Shown here piece by piece: positions 7,640 to 16,732 of a DNA stretch of 64,000 nt. Source of the stretch: Paulinella micropora (taxonomy: Eukaryota > Cercozoa > Imbricatea > Euglyphida > Paulinellidae). Positions within the stretch are counted from its first letter, which is position 1. Each line of letters starts with the position of its first letter. The DNA lies in the NCBI GenBank assembly GCA_019918135.1, contig WBZZ01006317.1, forward strand, positions 5,001-69,000, read 5' to 3'. Below the pieces are notes generated by a model, which did no database searches, was not told where the DNA came from, and saw only the letters and a list, made by a program, of their open reading frames with translations. Both the position numbers and the translations under genes were made by a program.

Positions 7640-8914
7640 ATGCGAAGTAAGCCGAAGAAACAAAGACCGCCAAGGATATACAGAACCAAAGATGGTCGGC
7701 CATATATTAAAGTGAAAGGCAAACGAGCATATCTCAACTTTGGTGAGAAAACGAATGACCTTTCAACACTTCAAATCGTTAAACTGTTTCTGAAATATAT
7801 GAAAGGGGATACCCATTCCAAACCAAACAGGCGGGGTCGTAGGGGCGGAGTCCCTACAATTGTTAAGTCCGAATTCAATCGTCTTGAACACGAGAACCGC
7901 AATCAGATACAAAACAACCTGCTGAAAAAATATGAACTAATACACGAGCAGGAGCAAAAGGAAAAGAAGTTAAGAGAACAGGCAGAAGATGAGAAGAAAA
8001 GAATGGAGAGGAAGGAGAATGCCGACATTAAAGAAAGACAAGAAGACCTCATAAGGGAGGCGAACAGAGAGCAAAAACTTATAGAGGATGTAAAATTTGA
8101 ACAAGATAGAAAAAACAATTTGATGTTATTACCTCCTTTCCAACCTCAATACATACAAGCACCACCACAAGCACCACAATTAGGACCACCACAAGCACCA
8201 CAATTAGGACCACCACAAGCACCACAATTAGGACCACCACAAGCACCACAAGCACCACAAGCACCACAAGCACCACAAGCACCAGAAGAAAAGCAGATGC
8301 CATTGAAAACAAAAGAAGAGAAAAAGGCTGAAAAGGAATTAAAAGAAAAATACATTGAATTAATGAAGAAAGCGGGCTTTACAACTAAATTTATTAAAAG
8401 TTTGAGCAAAACAGAATTTATCAAACTTGGCACAGGAATAGAGAAAGCGATAGCCGATGCCCAATCAGCAGATGAGCAGAAAGAACTGGCTGAACAATAT
8501 AAAAAAGAATTAGAACAAGAAAAAAAACTAGCGGAGGCCAAAGCGAAACACTTTGAAATTAAAGACAAAATATCATACATATCCGCAGGTTTAAGAAATG
8601 ATTACAAGTATCCGAAATTGGACATACCCAAAACTTTGGGTCCTGCTTTGGAAAAAGAAATGAAAGCTCGGGGCAAACCACCACCAAAAAAAGTTAAAGG
8701 AAAACACACGACTGCGGGTATGGCACAAGTTATAGTAGATGAAGGTATTGATTTAGGAATAGACCAGAATGAAATGAGAAAGAAACTCGCTGATTATTTG
8801 GGAATAAACCAAGAGGGTGCTGGGGCAAAAACGATGGAGGAATTAATCCACAAACTTTTAACGATAGCAAAAATTAAGAAATATTTGAAGAAGGGTAAAT
8901 ACAGGAAAAAATGA
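7640..8914 (+). CDS. Basic/coiled-coil structural protein with PQAPQ repeats
   Basis: About 424 residues from the ATG at 7640; the upstream extension is not shared with other copies. The N-terminus is conserved and basic (RPPRIYRTKDGRPYIKVKGKRAYLNFG..TNDLSTLQIVK), followed by a long charged coiled coil (about residues 110-170), a Pro/Gln/Ala repeat tract (8158..8285, built on a CCACCACAAGCA DNA repeat), a second helical region, and a conserved C-terminal domain ending AGAKTMEELIHKLLTIAKIKKYL. Unknown family; counterparts at 28,218..29,501 and about 54,537..55,828. It may link capsid to core (inference). One GC hairpin (7839..7857) lies inside the coding frame. It overlaps the protease start by 4 bp. 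Looks whole. Confidence 0.75.
   Translation: MRSKPKKQRPPRIYRTKDGRPYIKVKGKRAYLNFGEKTNDLSTLQIVKLFLKYMKGDTHSKPNRRGRRGGVPTIVKSEFNRLEHENRNQIQNNLLKKYELIHEQEQKEKKLREQAEDEKKRMERKENADIKERQEDLIREANREQKLIEDVKFEQDRKNNLMLLPPFQPQYIQAPPQAPQLGPPQAPQLGPPQAPQLGPPQAPQAPQAPQAPQAPEEKQMPLKTKEEKKAEKELKEKYIELMKKAGFTTKFIKSLSKTEFIKLGTGIEKAIADAQSADEQKELAEQYKKELEQEKKLAEAKAKHFEIKDKISYISAGLRNDYKYPKLDIPKTLGPALEKEMKARGKPPPKKVKGKHTTAGMAQVIVDEGIDLGIDQNEMRKKLADYLGINQEGAGAKTMEELIHKLLTIAKIKKYLKKGKYRKK
7839..7857. repeat. GC hairpin inside coiled-coil gene
   Basis: GTAGGG-GCGGAGT-CCCTAC, same family as the gene-end hairpins but located in frame within coding sequence. The equivalent position in B has no such palindrome. Confidence 0.6.
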
Positions 8915-9664
8915 AGAAGAAGGATTATGTAAGTAGCTTAGTAACTGAAATGAGAAGCGACCCAAACATTAAAAATCAAGTTTCAAATACTCTCGGTATT
9001 CAACCAACTGAAATTCCACAGCCAACACCAGAAACCATCGCCGACACATCACCCGACACCATACCTGAAACCAACACCGAACCCCCGCCCGACACAATAC
9101 CCGAAATCACCGCCGACACAACACCCGAAATCACCGCCGACACAACACCCGAAATCGTGGGAGGAGGCCCCTACCGAGGATTAATGACGGACGAAATAGA
9201 CAACATTATGAAAAAGCACGAATGGTATTTGGGAACAGTAGCGAGCGACGAAATAAACAAACTGAAACCAGAAAAAAGAAAGAAGTATGGCTTTATAATG
9301 AACTTGGATAAGTCTAGCCAACCAGGCTCACATTGGATTGCTGTTTGGATTGATACCATTAAAGATGACACTATTGAAATCTACGACCCTCTCGCACTGT
9401 ATAAGCCGACTGAGCTATTTCTTCACCAAATGAAACAGCTTATTGAAAAGGAGCAAGCCGAACACATACCTGCTTATGAAGGTTAATCAAGTCAAAAACC
9501 AATCAAACACCTCAGACACTTGCGGATGGCATAGTATTAGGTTTTTACTTGAACGAGCGAAAGGGAACCGCTTTAAATTTGCCAGCGGTTGGACAGACTT
9601 AAAAGAAAAAGAAGCGGAGGACCTGAAATCGCAGAATGGGTATGGCTTTGACACATACATTTAG
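8911..9664 (+). pseudogene. Adenain-like (C5/C48) cysteine protease, broken copy
   Basis: Maturation protease of the Polinton morphogenesis module. After a repetitive Pro/Thr-rich leader (TPEITADT repeats) comes the protease fold: GLMTDEIDNIMKK, catalytic His in GSHWIAVW, Asp in IEIYDPLA, and the Cys motif DTCGWHSIRF near the end, the order of the Ulp1/adenain family. A Gly-rich stretch precedes the catalytic domain and could be a self-processing site (inference). Not intact as a single reading frame (about one break). It overlaps the coiled-coil gene start-to-stop by 4 bp. A GC hairpin starts at its stop codon. Copies at about 27,735..28,208 and 55,821..56,539. Confidence 0.85.
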
Positions 9665-9684
9665 CAGGGGCCTTCGTCCCCCGC
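9664..9684. terminator. GC hairpin over protease gene end
   Basis: GCAGGGG-CCTTCGT-CCCCCGC starting on the last base of the stop codon, followed by ACCCCCTCCGTTG, the same 3-prime flank seen next to the hairpin inside the polymerase gene (16,676..16,732). Confidence 0.55.
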
Positions 9685-9750
9685 ACCCCCTCCGTTGTGG
9701 TAATTAAAACAAAAAAATATATTTTCTATTATATATCCAAAATTAGAGGT

Positions 9751-9768
9751 GCGGAGACTAGTCTCTGC
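9751..9768. repeat. GCGGAG palindrome before penton start
   Basis: GCGGAGACTAGTCTCTGC, preceded by GAGGT, ends one base before the ATG at 9770. It mirrors the site before the ATPase gene, so it may act on translation initiation or be an inserted palindromic repeat. Confidence 0.55.
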
Positions 9769-9769
9769 G

Positions 9770-10582
9770 ATGGAATATAGAGGTGGGCGAAGTAGTAATA
9801 TTTACTATGTCAATAGCAAAAATAGGATAAACGGCACGGACAGTGATTTCACTCACTCCATTGATATGAAATCGCTAGACAATCCAACACATTGTAAAAT
9901 TTTACATATCTATGTGCCTAAATCGTATTATTCTGTTTCTTCGCCATACAATACTTTTACTCTGAGTGAAGATGGATTTGAGGCGCTAATTACGATACCC
10001 GAAGGAAACTACACAATGAATAACTTAAAAAATAAGCTAGCCGAGGTGCTAACCGCAGATAGCCCCAATGACTACACATACACAATAACAAGCAACAACA
10101 CAAACACCGACCCAGAAGATGGTAAGCTTTTATTTACCGTAGCGAATAACGGAGGCATCCAACCGCAGTTTATATTTGACACCGAAACTCGTATCCACGA
10201 AGTAATGGGTTTTGACCGCAACTCAACATATTTCTTTGCTAATAATACTATTAGGTCGCCGAATGTCATAATCTTGACTGGCGAAAAAACATTATATTTA
10301 CAGTCAGATTTAGTAGGCGAAGGCGATAACCACGTGCTCCAAGAAATATACACAGCGAATGAAATCCCGTTCGGCTCTGTTATCTACGATGGCTCAGGTA
10401 GTGAATACGGCAAACGGCTATCTACTAGTTCAAGCAATGTGTATAGGTTTTACTTAACTGACGAAAACGACCAACCAGTTAATCTCAACGGCCTCGGCAT
10501 TGTTATGACATTGTTGATTTACCGTGAGACGAATTATTTTAGTCTATTTACATCGTTCTTTAATTTGTTAAAAAGCAGGTAA
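9770..10582 (+). CDS. Penton / minor capsid protein
   Basis: 270 residues from the ATG at 9770 (MEYRGGRSS), the start shared with the copies at 27,667 and 56,664. Motifs: YYVNSKNRINGTDSDFTH, HCKILHIYVPKSYY, IPEGNYTMNNLKNKL, HEVMGFD, EKTLYLQSDLV, EIPFGSVIYDGSG, and a C-terminal LNGLGIVMTLLIYRE. This pattern and length match the single-jelly-roll penton (minor capsid) proteins of Polintons, adintoviruses and virophages. It would form the fivefold vertices. Looks whole. Preceded by a palindrome at the start codon and AT-rich upstream sequence; followed by the GIY-YIG gene. Confidence 0.85.
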   Translation: MEYRGGRSSNIYYVNSKNRINGTDSDFTHSIDMKSLDNPTHCKILHIYVPKSYYSVSSPYNTFTLSEDGFEALITIPEGNYTMNNLKNKLAEVLTADSPNDYTYTITSNNTNTDPEDGKLLFTVANNGGIQPQFIFDTETRIHEVMGFDRNSTYFFANNTIRSPNVIILTGEKTLYLQSDLVGEGDNHVLQEIYTANEIPFGSVIYDGSGSEYGKRLSTSSSNVYRFYLTDENDQPVNLNGLGIVMTLLIYRETNYFSLFTSFFNLLKSR

Positions 10583-10618
10583 TTTAATTTAAACAAAAGT
10601 GAATATATATGAATAAAG

Positions 10619-11272
10619 ATGACAACAAGATATAAAAATGGAAAAATATATCGTATTGTTGGTGGAGAAGGAAAGCAATACATAGGAAGCACTTGTATTC
10701 AATTGAGTAAGCGAATATACCAACACAAACAACTAGCGAACAGAAAACCTGAATATCCATTATATCAATATTTTAATGAGATAGGATGGGATAATGCACG
10801 TATTGTGCTCGTTGAAGAATATGAATGTAATAATAAAGAACAGTTGCTATCAAGAGAGCAATATTGGATTGAACAATTAAAACCAGACCTAAATAAGCGG
10901 GATGCTGATGCTATATGCGAGCACGGAAAATATAGATATTATTGTGTCTCGTGTAATGGAAAAGGTATATGCGAGCATAAAAAAAGACAAGAACGGTGTA
11001 TTGAATGTAAGGGTAGTCAAATCTGCCAACACGAAAAAATAAAATCAAGATGTATTGAGTGTGGTGGTGGCGAAATATGTAATCATCAAAAAAGAAAAGA
11101 TGGATGTATAGAATGTAAGCCGAATAATTTTTGCGAACACAAAAAAATAAGGGGAAATTGTGCTGAATGTGGTGAGTGGGAATGTAATGTGTGTAATATA
11201 AAACTAAGTAGCAGGAGGAATTTTAATAATCATATGATTTCAAAAAGACATATTAATAAGACTAATAATTAA
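10619..11272 (+). CDS. GIY-YIG nuclease with Cys/His repeats and C2H2-like end
   Basis: 217 residues. N-terminal GIY-YIG nuclease domain: GKIYRI, QYIGST, the conserved Arg in LSKRIYQHK and a Glu in LSREQYWIEQLKP. After it come five tandem units of roughly 20 residues with a C.H.K....C..C pattern (ICEHKKRQERCIECKG type), probably metal-binding, and a final C2H2-like finger (ECNVCNIKL..NHMISKRH). Such proteins are common cargo of large DNA viruses and act as homing-type endonucleases. It is inserted between penton and major capsid genes; B and D1 lack it at that place, consistent with mobility. Looks whole. Confidence 0.85.
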   Translation: MTTRYKNGKIYRIVGGEGKQYIGSTCIQLSKRIYQHKQLANRKPEYPLYQYFNEIGWDNARIVLVEEYECNNKEQLLSREQYWIEQLKPDLNKRDADAICEHGKYRYYCVSCNGKGICEHKKRQERCIECKGSQICQHEKIKSRCIECGGGEICNHQKRKDGCIECKPNNFCEHKKIRGNCAECGEWECNVCNIKLSSRRNFNNHMISKRHINKTNN

Positions 11273-11325
11273 TTTTAGAATTATTTATTTTTTATCGTAT
11301 TACAATATATAACGACCTTTTGAAA
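11273..11325 (+). promoter_or_regulatory. AT-rich capsid-gene promoter motif
   Basis: Contains TTTTAGAATTATTTATTTTT followed by an AT-rich stretch about 40 bp before the major capsid ATG. The same string precedes the major capsid genes at 57,565 and 59,583, and its remains are visible upstream of the cut capsid start of B near 26,830. A late-promoter role is inferred from conservation and position. Confidence 0.6.
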
Positions 11326-11347
11326 AATTAAAAAACAAGAAGACAAA

Positions 11348-12874
11348 ATGCCGACACTCTGGGGTGGGGAATTGGATTTTAGCAGGACTGACTACATCAG
11401 TGCTTCTTATCGCTTGAATAAGCTTACCCCTCGTGAGGGTTCTATTAATATCACTGTGTCTACCGCAGGAGGACAGGAAAGCAACTTTGACCTTATCAGC
11501 CGTCCTTTTAACTTGGCTCGCTCTGTTTTGAGTTTTAATTATGCCCCAGATGCGAAGGCTGGAAACTACAATAAATGCTTTATGGATTGCCTGGCCCCGA
11601 TTAGGCAGATACAATTGATTACCAGAGGTGGTGTTTATCTGTGCGACATTAACGAAGTCGGAAATATCACTAAGATGATTTGGAAACCCGAAACCTCCAT
11701 TGATGATTTACTAGCTTTGGAAAACCACGATAATGGAAGTGGAGCTGGTTGTATGCTTCAAAAGTGTAATGCTACAACTACATTTCAACCCGCTAGCGAT
11801 GCTACAAGGTTGGCCGCCTTACAAACGGCATTGGCCGCTTCGGCAATAGCAGGAAATGCTGCGGGGCAAATTGATACTGGTATTGATGTTGCTAAGGCTC
11901 AGGTTCAGGCCGCATTAAAGGCTTGGATGGCACAACCCACCACAAATGCCCGCCGACACGATGATGCCCTTATCGCGAATGAGACTGGCACGAGTAAGTT
12001 CGTTAATGTTGCTTTTAATGAGGCTAAGTATTTTTCAGCTGGAACTATTAACAATGCCAGCCCAAGTGTTAATGTTAAGATTAATCTTGGAATGCTTTAC
12101 AATACTATTTTCGCTCTGGATAAAACTATTATGTTTCCAGAAATTTTGACTTTGCGGATTGTTTGGCAACAGACACCCAAAATCTTTTATTACAACAATG
12201 ATGCTCTTTCTACTGGTGGTGGTACTGTTGCGGTAGCTGATTCAAATGTTACTATTACTAATCTCAGCCTTTTCTTAGCTGTTGAAACTAACCCCGATGT
12301 CGTTCAATCAATTCAACAGAAGATTATGAGCCCCGAAGGTATGAGCTTCAACATTGATTATTCTTATTTGTATAAAAATACCGTCGGGCTCGCTTCAACT
12401 TCTCAAAATGTTATCCTTAGATTTGACAGAGGCCACGGACGGCGAATTAAGAAAATTTATCACTCTGTTTTCAACACAACCGAAAATAAGAACACTGCCT
12501 ATGACAATAGCAACCTGCTCGGTTCTAAGGTCCAAACTTTTTATACCACACTAGACGGAGCACGACTTCAAGAATTCAATGTTGATTGTCAAACTGGAAA
12601 ACTAGAAGACTATATGTATCTTAAACCGAAGTTGGAAGGCTCTTCTTTGATGAATAGCAATGTTTATCAATACAACTGGGTTTGGTGCGATAGCTTTGAC
12701 AATACTCGCCCTCTGTGGAGCAAGGACCAAAATGAAATCAGCGGACTACCCCTAGACACCGAGCGACGATGGGAGTTTATTGCTACCACTGCGAATATTG
12801 CGTCCAATCATTACACATTTGTCGTAACTCAGCAAGAAGTAAATGTTAAGAATGGCACCATTACTAGAACCTAA
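11348..12874 (+). CDS. Major capsid protein (double jelly roll)
   Basis: 508 residues. Forms the hexon-like trimers of the icosahedral shell. N-terminal signature GGELDFSRTDYISASYRLNKL, then TAGGQESNFDL and RPFNLARSVLSF (first jelly roll), a DCLAPIRQIQLITR strand, GCMLQKCN, NARRHDDAL, the LGMLYNTIFALDKTIMFPEILTLRIVW stretch (given here only by its outer parts LGMLYNTIF and ILTLRIVW), the second jelly roll with RFDRGHGRRIKKIYHSVFN, YTTLDGARLQEFNVD, and a C-terminal LDTERRWEFI. Length and layout fit Polinton-type major capsid proteins. Looks whole. Its closest relative in the window is the broken copy at 59,583; the one at 57,565 is a second lineage. Confidence 0.9.
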   Translation: MPTLWGGELDFSRTDYISASYRLNKLTPREGSINITVSTAGGQESNFDLISRPFNLARSVLSFNYAPDAKAGNYNKCFMDCLAPIRQIQLITRGGVYLCDINEVGNITKMIWKPETSIDDLLALENHDNGSGAGCMLQKCNATTTFQPASDATRLAALQTALAASAIAGNAAGQIDTGIDVAKAQVQAALKAWMAQPTTNARRHDDALIANETGTSKFVNVAFNEAKYFSAGTINNASPSVNVKINLGMLYNTIFALDKTIMFPEILTLRIVWQQTPKIFYYNNDALSTGGGTVAVADSNVTITNLSLFLAVETNPDVVQSIQQKIMSPEGMSFNIDYSYLYKNTVGLASTSQNVILRFDRGHGRRIKKIYHSVFNTTENKNTAYDNSNLLGSKVQTFYTTLDGARLQEFNVDCQTGKLEDYMYLKPKLEGSSLMNSNVYQYNWVWCDSFDNTRPLWSKDQNEISGLPLDTERRWEFIATTANIASNHYTFVVTQQEVNVKNGTITRT

Positions 12875-12875
12875 A

Positions 12876-12894
12876 TAGGGGCCTGCTCCCGCTA
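12876..12894. terminator. GC hairpin after major capsid gene
   Basis: TAGGGG-CCTGCTC-CCGCTA, imperfect stem, starts two bases after the stop codon. Same sequence family as 6288..6308. Confidence 0.5.
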
Positions 12895-12924
12895 CTACCC
12901 CGCAAGTTAGGTAATAGGTTTTTA

Positions 12925-12962
12925 ATTTTGATAGATTATTTATTTTTTTGATAATATAGGAA
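12925..12962 (+). promoter_or_regulatory. AT-rich promoter motif of second fibre gene
   Basis: TTATTTATTTTTTT followed directly by GATAATATA. The same compound motif lies at 61,100..61,124 before the counterpart gene of D2. Probably a late promoter variant of the motif before capsid genes. Confidence 0.55.
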
Positions 12963-13019
12963 CTCTAACAAAACATTTTTTGAGGTTATAGGAGGTTTTT
13001 TGTAAAAAAAGCACCTACA

Positions 13020-14270
13020 ATGAGTCATCAGCGAAACTTGATAGCACAAGACCCTGACGGAGACTTCATAAATGTCAAAGTCGGATATGACGGCAATGTT
13101 GAAACCAATAGTATGAAAACCGCTTTCGGCGAAGCATTGGTCGGTCAATTAACACCAGTATTACAAGAGATTTTCCCATACACTATCAATACACGAATAT
13201 GGACAACAGCTCAAACTGATGCTACCATTTCATTTAATGCGAATATGGCCGAACTTAAAACAGATGTGAAGACGACCGCGAATGCTGTATTGACGAGTAA
13301 AAAAAGAATTAAATACAGAACTGGAATGGGAGTTCTAACACGATTTACTGCTTTATGGAATACTGATGAAACAAAAGACTACAATTCATATATCGGCATA
13401 GGTGAAAGTGATTTTACTAATGGCTTCTATTTTTACAAAATAAGAGCGACTGGTATGAATATTGCCAGTGTTAAAGGTGGGGTGCCGACACTTATCGCAC
13501 AGGCGAACTGGGATGACCCGTGTGATGGAACTAAAATTATGCCTATCATAGATTGGACCAAAGGGAATGTATTCCAGATTAAATTTCAATATCTTGGCTT
13601 TGGTGCTATAAGGTTCTACATAGAAAATCCATCAAGTGGAGAATTTCAGCTGGTTCATACAATTAGGTATGCGAATGCGAATGTGGGTGTTAGTCTTTCA
13701 AATACAACCCTACCTTTTTCAGCTTGTATTAGAAATTATGGAACTGGTAATGCTAATCAAACATTAAAAACAGCCAGTTGTAGTATGTTTATTGAGGGCA
13801 CCAACACTATTAATTCAAGTATATCAAACGAAGCGGAAGGTAGTGAGCCAGCGAGCACAACGGAAAGCCCAATTATTAGCATAAAAAATAAAACAACTTT
13901 TAATGCTGTGACCAATTATTCAATTGTTTATCCATCTCTCGTGAGCATATCAAACGAAGACACCAAAGTTAATATAGTGCGAATTGTGAAAACGACTGGA
14001 ACACTTACGGCGGAGAACTTCGCGGATATTGATACCAAAACTTCAATGGTATCAAAGGACACCGCTGCGACTGCCGTTGGTGGTGCCACTATAACGGATG
14101 TCATACTTAAACTGTATGTTAATGCTACTTCAAGCCAGCTTATTGACCTGCGAACTTACGACATACAACTCTCTCCTGGTGAAAATCTAACATTTTTACA
14201 AAAGTCTGTCGCGACTGCTAATAATGGAGGAAATGTGAGTGTTATCGTTAATTTCTTAGAAGATCAGTAG
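13020..14270 (+). CDS. Second virion/fibre-like protein, beta-rich
   Basis: 416 residues, unknown family. N-terminus MSHQRNLIAQDPDGDF..VKVG, helical region with TDVKTTANAVLTSKK, then a beta-rich domain with GMGVLTRFTALWNTDE, YIGIGESDFTNGFYF, IDWTKGNVFQIKFQYLGFG, IRFYIENPSSGEFQLVHTIRY, a lectin/concanavalin-like pattern, and a C-terminal TNYSIVYPSLVSIS..EDTKVNIVRI domain. A related but broken gene lies at 61,131..62,369, in the same place after a major capsid gene. Likely decorates the capsid or binds a host ligand (inference). Looks whole. The stop codon lies in a GC hairpin. Confidence 0.7.
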   Translation: MSHQRNLIAQDPDGDFINVKVGYDGNVETNSMKTAFGEALVGQLTPVLQEIFPYTINTRIWTTAQTDATISFNANMAELKTDVKTTANAVLTSKKRIKYRTGMGVLTRFTALWNTDETKDYNSYIGIGESDFTNGFYFYKIRATGMNIASVKGGVPTLIAQANWDDPCDGTKIMPIIDWTKGNVFQIKFQYLGFGAIRFYIENPSSGEFQLVHTIRYANANVGVSLSNTTLPFSACIRNYGTGNANQTLKTASCSMFIEGTNTINSSISNEAEGSEPASTTESPIISIKNKTTFNAVTNYSIVYPSLVSISNEDTKVNIVRIVKTTGTLTAENFADIDTKTSMVSKDTAATAVGGATITDVILKLYVNATSSQLIDLRTYDIQLSPGENLTFLQKSVATANNGGNVSVIVNFLEDQ

Positions 14271-14353
14271 GGGTCTTCGCCCCCTACAACCCCCAACCAA
14301 TAAAGCAAAAAAAACAAATACCCAACGGCGGGGTCGTAGAGGCTTGCCCCTAC
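14267..14353. terminator. Pair of convergent GC hairpins between two gene ends
   Basis: GTAGGGG-TCTTCG-CCCCCTAC (14,267..14,287) covers the stop of the second fibre gene; GTAGAGG-CTTG-CCCCTAC (14,336..14,353) covers the stop of the convergent ExoX-like gene. Each gene end has its own hairpin, supporting an RNA 3-prime-end role. Confidence 0.6.
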
Positions 14354-14625
14354 AAATACTTCTTCAATTCATCTCTGGTCCTACACCATGGCTGTTTCAT
14401 TAACCATTCAATATATGGCTTGTCAATCTTTGCGATGTCTTCAAACTTCTTTCCGCGGTATTTGCCGAATTGAAAAGTGTCCTTCGGTTGTGTATTTCTC
14501 ATTTCTTCAATCGCTTTTATTTCGTCGTGTATTACCTTTTGAACATCTTCCAACGAGAAGGATTTTTTTTCACCTTCAATGGAAAGTTTTTGGAACTTCT
14601 CGCATAGTCTTGTAAGGGTAGACAT
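14350..14625 (-). CDS. ExoX C-terminal-like (DUF3820-type) small protein
   Basis: 91 residues. The C-terminal half FGKYRGKKFEDIA..DKPYIEWLMKQPW fits the short domain known from the C-terminus of exodeoxyribonuclease X-like proteins and DUF3820. The N-terminal half is a helix (TLTRLCEKFQKLSIE..). No catalytic exonuclease domain is present, so this is a stand-alone accessory domain, perhaps nucleic-acid binding (inference). The counterpart at 62,963..63,253 has the same length and orientation downstream of the second fibre gene. Looks whole. Confidence 0.75.
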   Translation of the reverse strand: MSTLTRLCEKFQKLSIEGEKKSFSLEDVQKVIHDEIKAIEEMRNTQPKDTFQFGKYRGKKFEDIAKIDKPYIEWLMKQPWCRTRDELKKYL

Positions 14626-14681
14626 TAGTATATATAGGGTAATATAAAAAAATAAAAAATAATTAATTAATAATATACCAA

Positions 14682-15368
14682 ATGTCTCAATGGATTGCCT
14701 TCGTTAAGGCTTACTCTGCTAAGCATAACATAAGCTATGGTGAAGCATTGAAAAAAGCTGGTAAAGAATACAGGAAACAGAAGGGAGGCAGTGCTGAGTT
14801 GTCGGAGGATGTCTATTTGTCTTCGTCAGAACGAAAAGGGTCTGACGGATGGAAGCCAGTCGCAAGCAAAGAGAAATCAACGGTGTATGAGAAAGACGGT
14901 AAGGCAATTGTAGCATTTAGAGGCTCAGTAGATAAGCGGGACTTACTCACAGATGTCGCATTAGTAAAGGGAGTATTAAAAAGAACACCAAGATATAAAG
15001 AAGAGCAGAAGCTGGTTAATGAAGTCATAAAGAAATATGGTAAGGATAATGTAGAGCTGACGGGTCATAGCCTTGGAGGGACGATTGCGAAAGACTTAAG
15101 TAGGCAAACTGGTGTAAGGGCGACAACATACAATAAAGGCAGTAGCACGAATGATTTTGTGGAAGGACTAATTGACAGAGTAGCAATAAAGGTAAATCCG
15201 AAAGGGAAAAGGGCGAAGACCGCGGCAGCTATCACGAATTACCGAACAGCATTTGACCCTGTGTCATTGTTAGGGGCGACAGCTGTGAATACTAAGCTAG
15301 TGAAGCCAAAGAAAGGAATTCATACAATTAGAAGTTTTAAGGGTAAAGGCAGAAAAGCAAAAAAATAA
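14682..15368 (+). CDS. Class 3 lipase-like alpha/beta hydrolase
   Basis: 228 residues. A short N-terminal helix module (WIAFVKAYSAKHNISYGEAL..AGKEYRK), of a kind seen on many proteins of large DNA viruses, precedes a lipase_3-like domain: AIVAFRGSVDKRD strand, nucleophile elbow GHSLGG with Ser130, Asp192 in FDPVS, and His214 in KGIHTIRSF, a plausible Ser-Asp-His triad. It ends in a basic tail. It may hydrolyse host or virion-associated lipids at entry or exit; lipases are known cargo in virophages and Polinton-like viruses. Only element A has it in this window. Looks whole. Confidence 0.82.
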   Translation: MSQWIAFVKAYSAKHNISYGEALKKAGKEYRKQKGGSAELSEDVYLSSSERKGSDGWKPVASKEKSTVYEKDGKAIVAFRGSVDKRDLLTDVALVKGVLKRTPRYKEEQKLVNEVIKKYGKDNVELTGHSLGGTIAKDLSRQTGVRATTYNKGSSTNDFVEGLIDRVAIKVNPKGKRAKTAAAITNYRTAFDPVSLLGATAVNTKLVKPKKGIHTIRSFKGKGRKAKK

Positions 15369-16675
15369 ATTTTCTATAATTTTTTTCATTTAGTATCCAA
15401 ACGGTCTAGTTTCAATCGCATTGTCTACGATACCTATAATATTTCTTTTAGTGTAAGTAAAGCTGAATATTTTTTCTAAGTATTCACTCGTTATTTTTTT
15501 CTGTTGTTTATCTCTTGTTATCTTGCTGTTCTCTACAATAACAACTTTACCAGATTTTTCAATTCGTTTAGCAATCATTTTTTCTTCCTGAGTTTTAAGC
15601 AACTCTAACAATTCATTCTTGCCGTTCTCAATAAGGTCGTTGTTTTTAATTCCAAGTCCGCAACTAATGACACTTAACATATTTGGTAAATTTAATGATT
15701 TATTGTTTTCATAATTCATACTAAAGCCTTTTACTTTCATACTTGCTTTGCCGTTATCCAATACATATCCATAACACTTTGGCCCGCCTCCGATAAAGGT
15801 CATAATCTTTGCTCCGTGTAGTTCGTCCGTCCATTCGCCTAACAACTTACCCGTTTTCACATCTGTTTCGCCTTTCGTTAAGTCTGTTGTGTATATGACA
15901 CTGTCCGTATCGTGGTATAGAACTCTGTTGTCTAGTTTGTCCATCATCTCATATAGTCTAATCCTCGCGTGGCAGGTTGTAAATAAAGCAACTACAATAT
16001 TAGTTTTCACGGGGTCGCTTACCGCATCTTGTTTAAGGTCATAACTAGCTTCTATTATCTTGTCGTTAATAATGTTTATGTTTATGTTATCAACTGACTT
16101 ATCGTTCATTAACTTGTATAAGGTATCTTTATCTTTAATCATTTTGTTTTGAGTTTTGTTTTGCTTTTCACCAAACTTGCCCCACAGACTATTCAAGCAC
16201 AACTTAGCAACAGCTCGCCGTCCTGGGTTTTCTTCTATCTTGTTTTCGTCCATCTTAATTCCCATTTTAATTTCCATACTGTCAATGTAGTTTCTTTGTT
16301 GTTCCTGTGTAATACATCCATCAGGATATCCGCTTGACTCTTGTTTAACCTTTAAGAAAGTTTTATGTAATCTTTGAAAAGGCTACTGCTCTGCTCCTTC
16401 CAGTGCCATACCTCATATACCTTAATTAGCTTATAGCCTTTGTCTAAGGCCTTGTAGATTTCGGGTGTTGCCCAAGTGCCTGTTATTGCTCGCTCATTAT
16501 CGGTGTGCTTACATTCGGTTTTCTGTTCAGTCATTCCGCACTTGTCGCATAAGTAATACATCAGTTTTCCTCTGTCCGCCTTAGGTAAAACGGGGTGTAG
16601 TAATTTTCTCGGCGGTAGCATCTTAACCTTAGACACTCCGAAATATTCTCTGTTTATGATTTTGTTTTTCATATC

Positions 16676-16732
16676 GCAGGGGACTTCGTCCCCCGCACCC
16701 CCTCCGTTGGGGTTGTAGGGGCTTGCCCCTAC
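16676..16732. repeat. Two GC hairpins embedded in the polymerase gene
   Basis: GCAGGGG-ACTTCGT-CCCCCGC (16,676..16,696) and GTAGGGG-CTTG-CCCCTAC (16,715..16,732), joined by the ACCCCCTCCGTTG flank seen after the protease-gene hairpin. They encode a Gly/Asn/Pro-rich insert absent from the polymerase of element C, so they look like an in-frame insertion of a mobile palindrome. Confidence 0.65.

Noticed and set aside
8079-8580. Minus-strand Gly/Ala/Cys- or Val/Leu-rich ORFs opposite the PQAPQ tract
   Set aside because: Antisense of a simple 12-base repeat inside a well-supported plus-strand gene.
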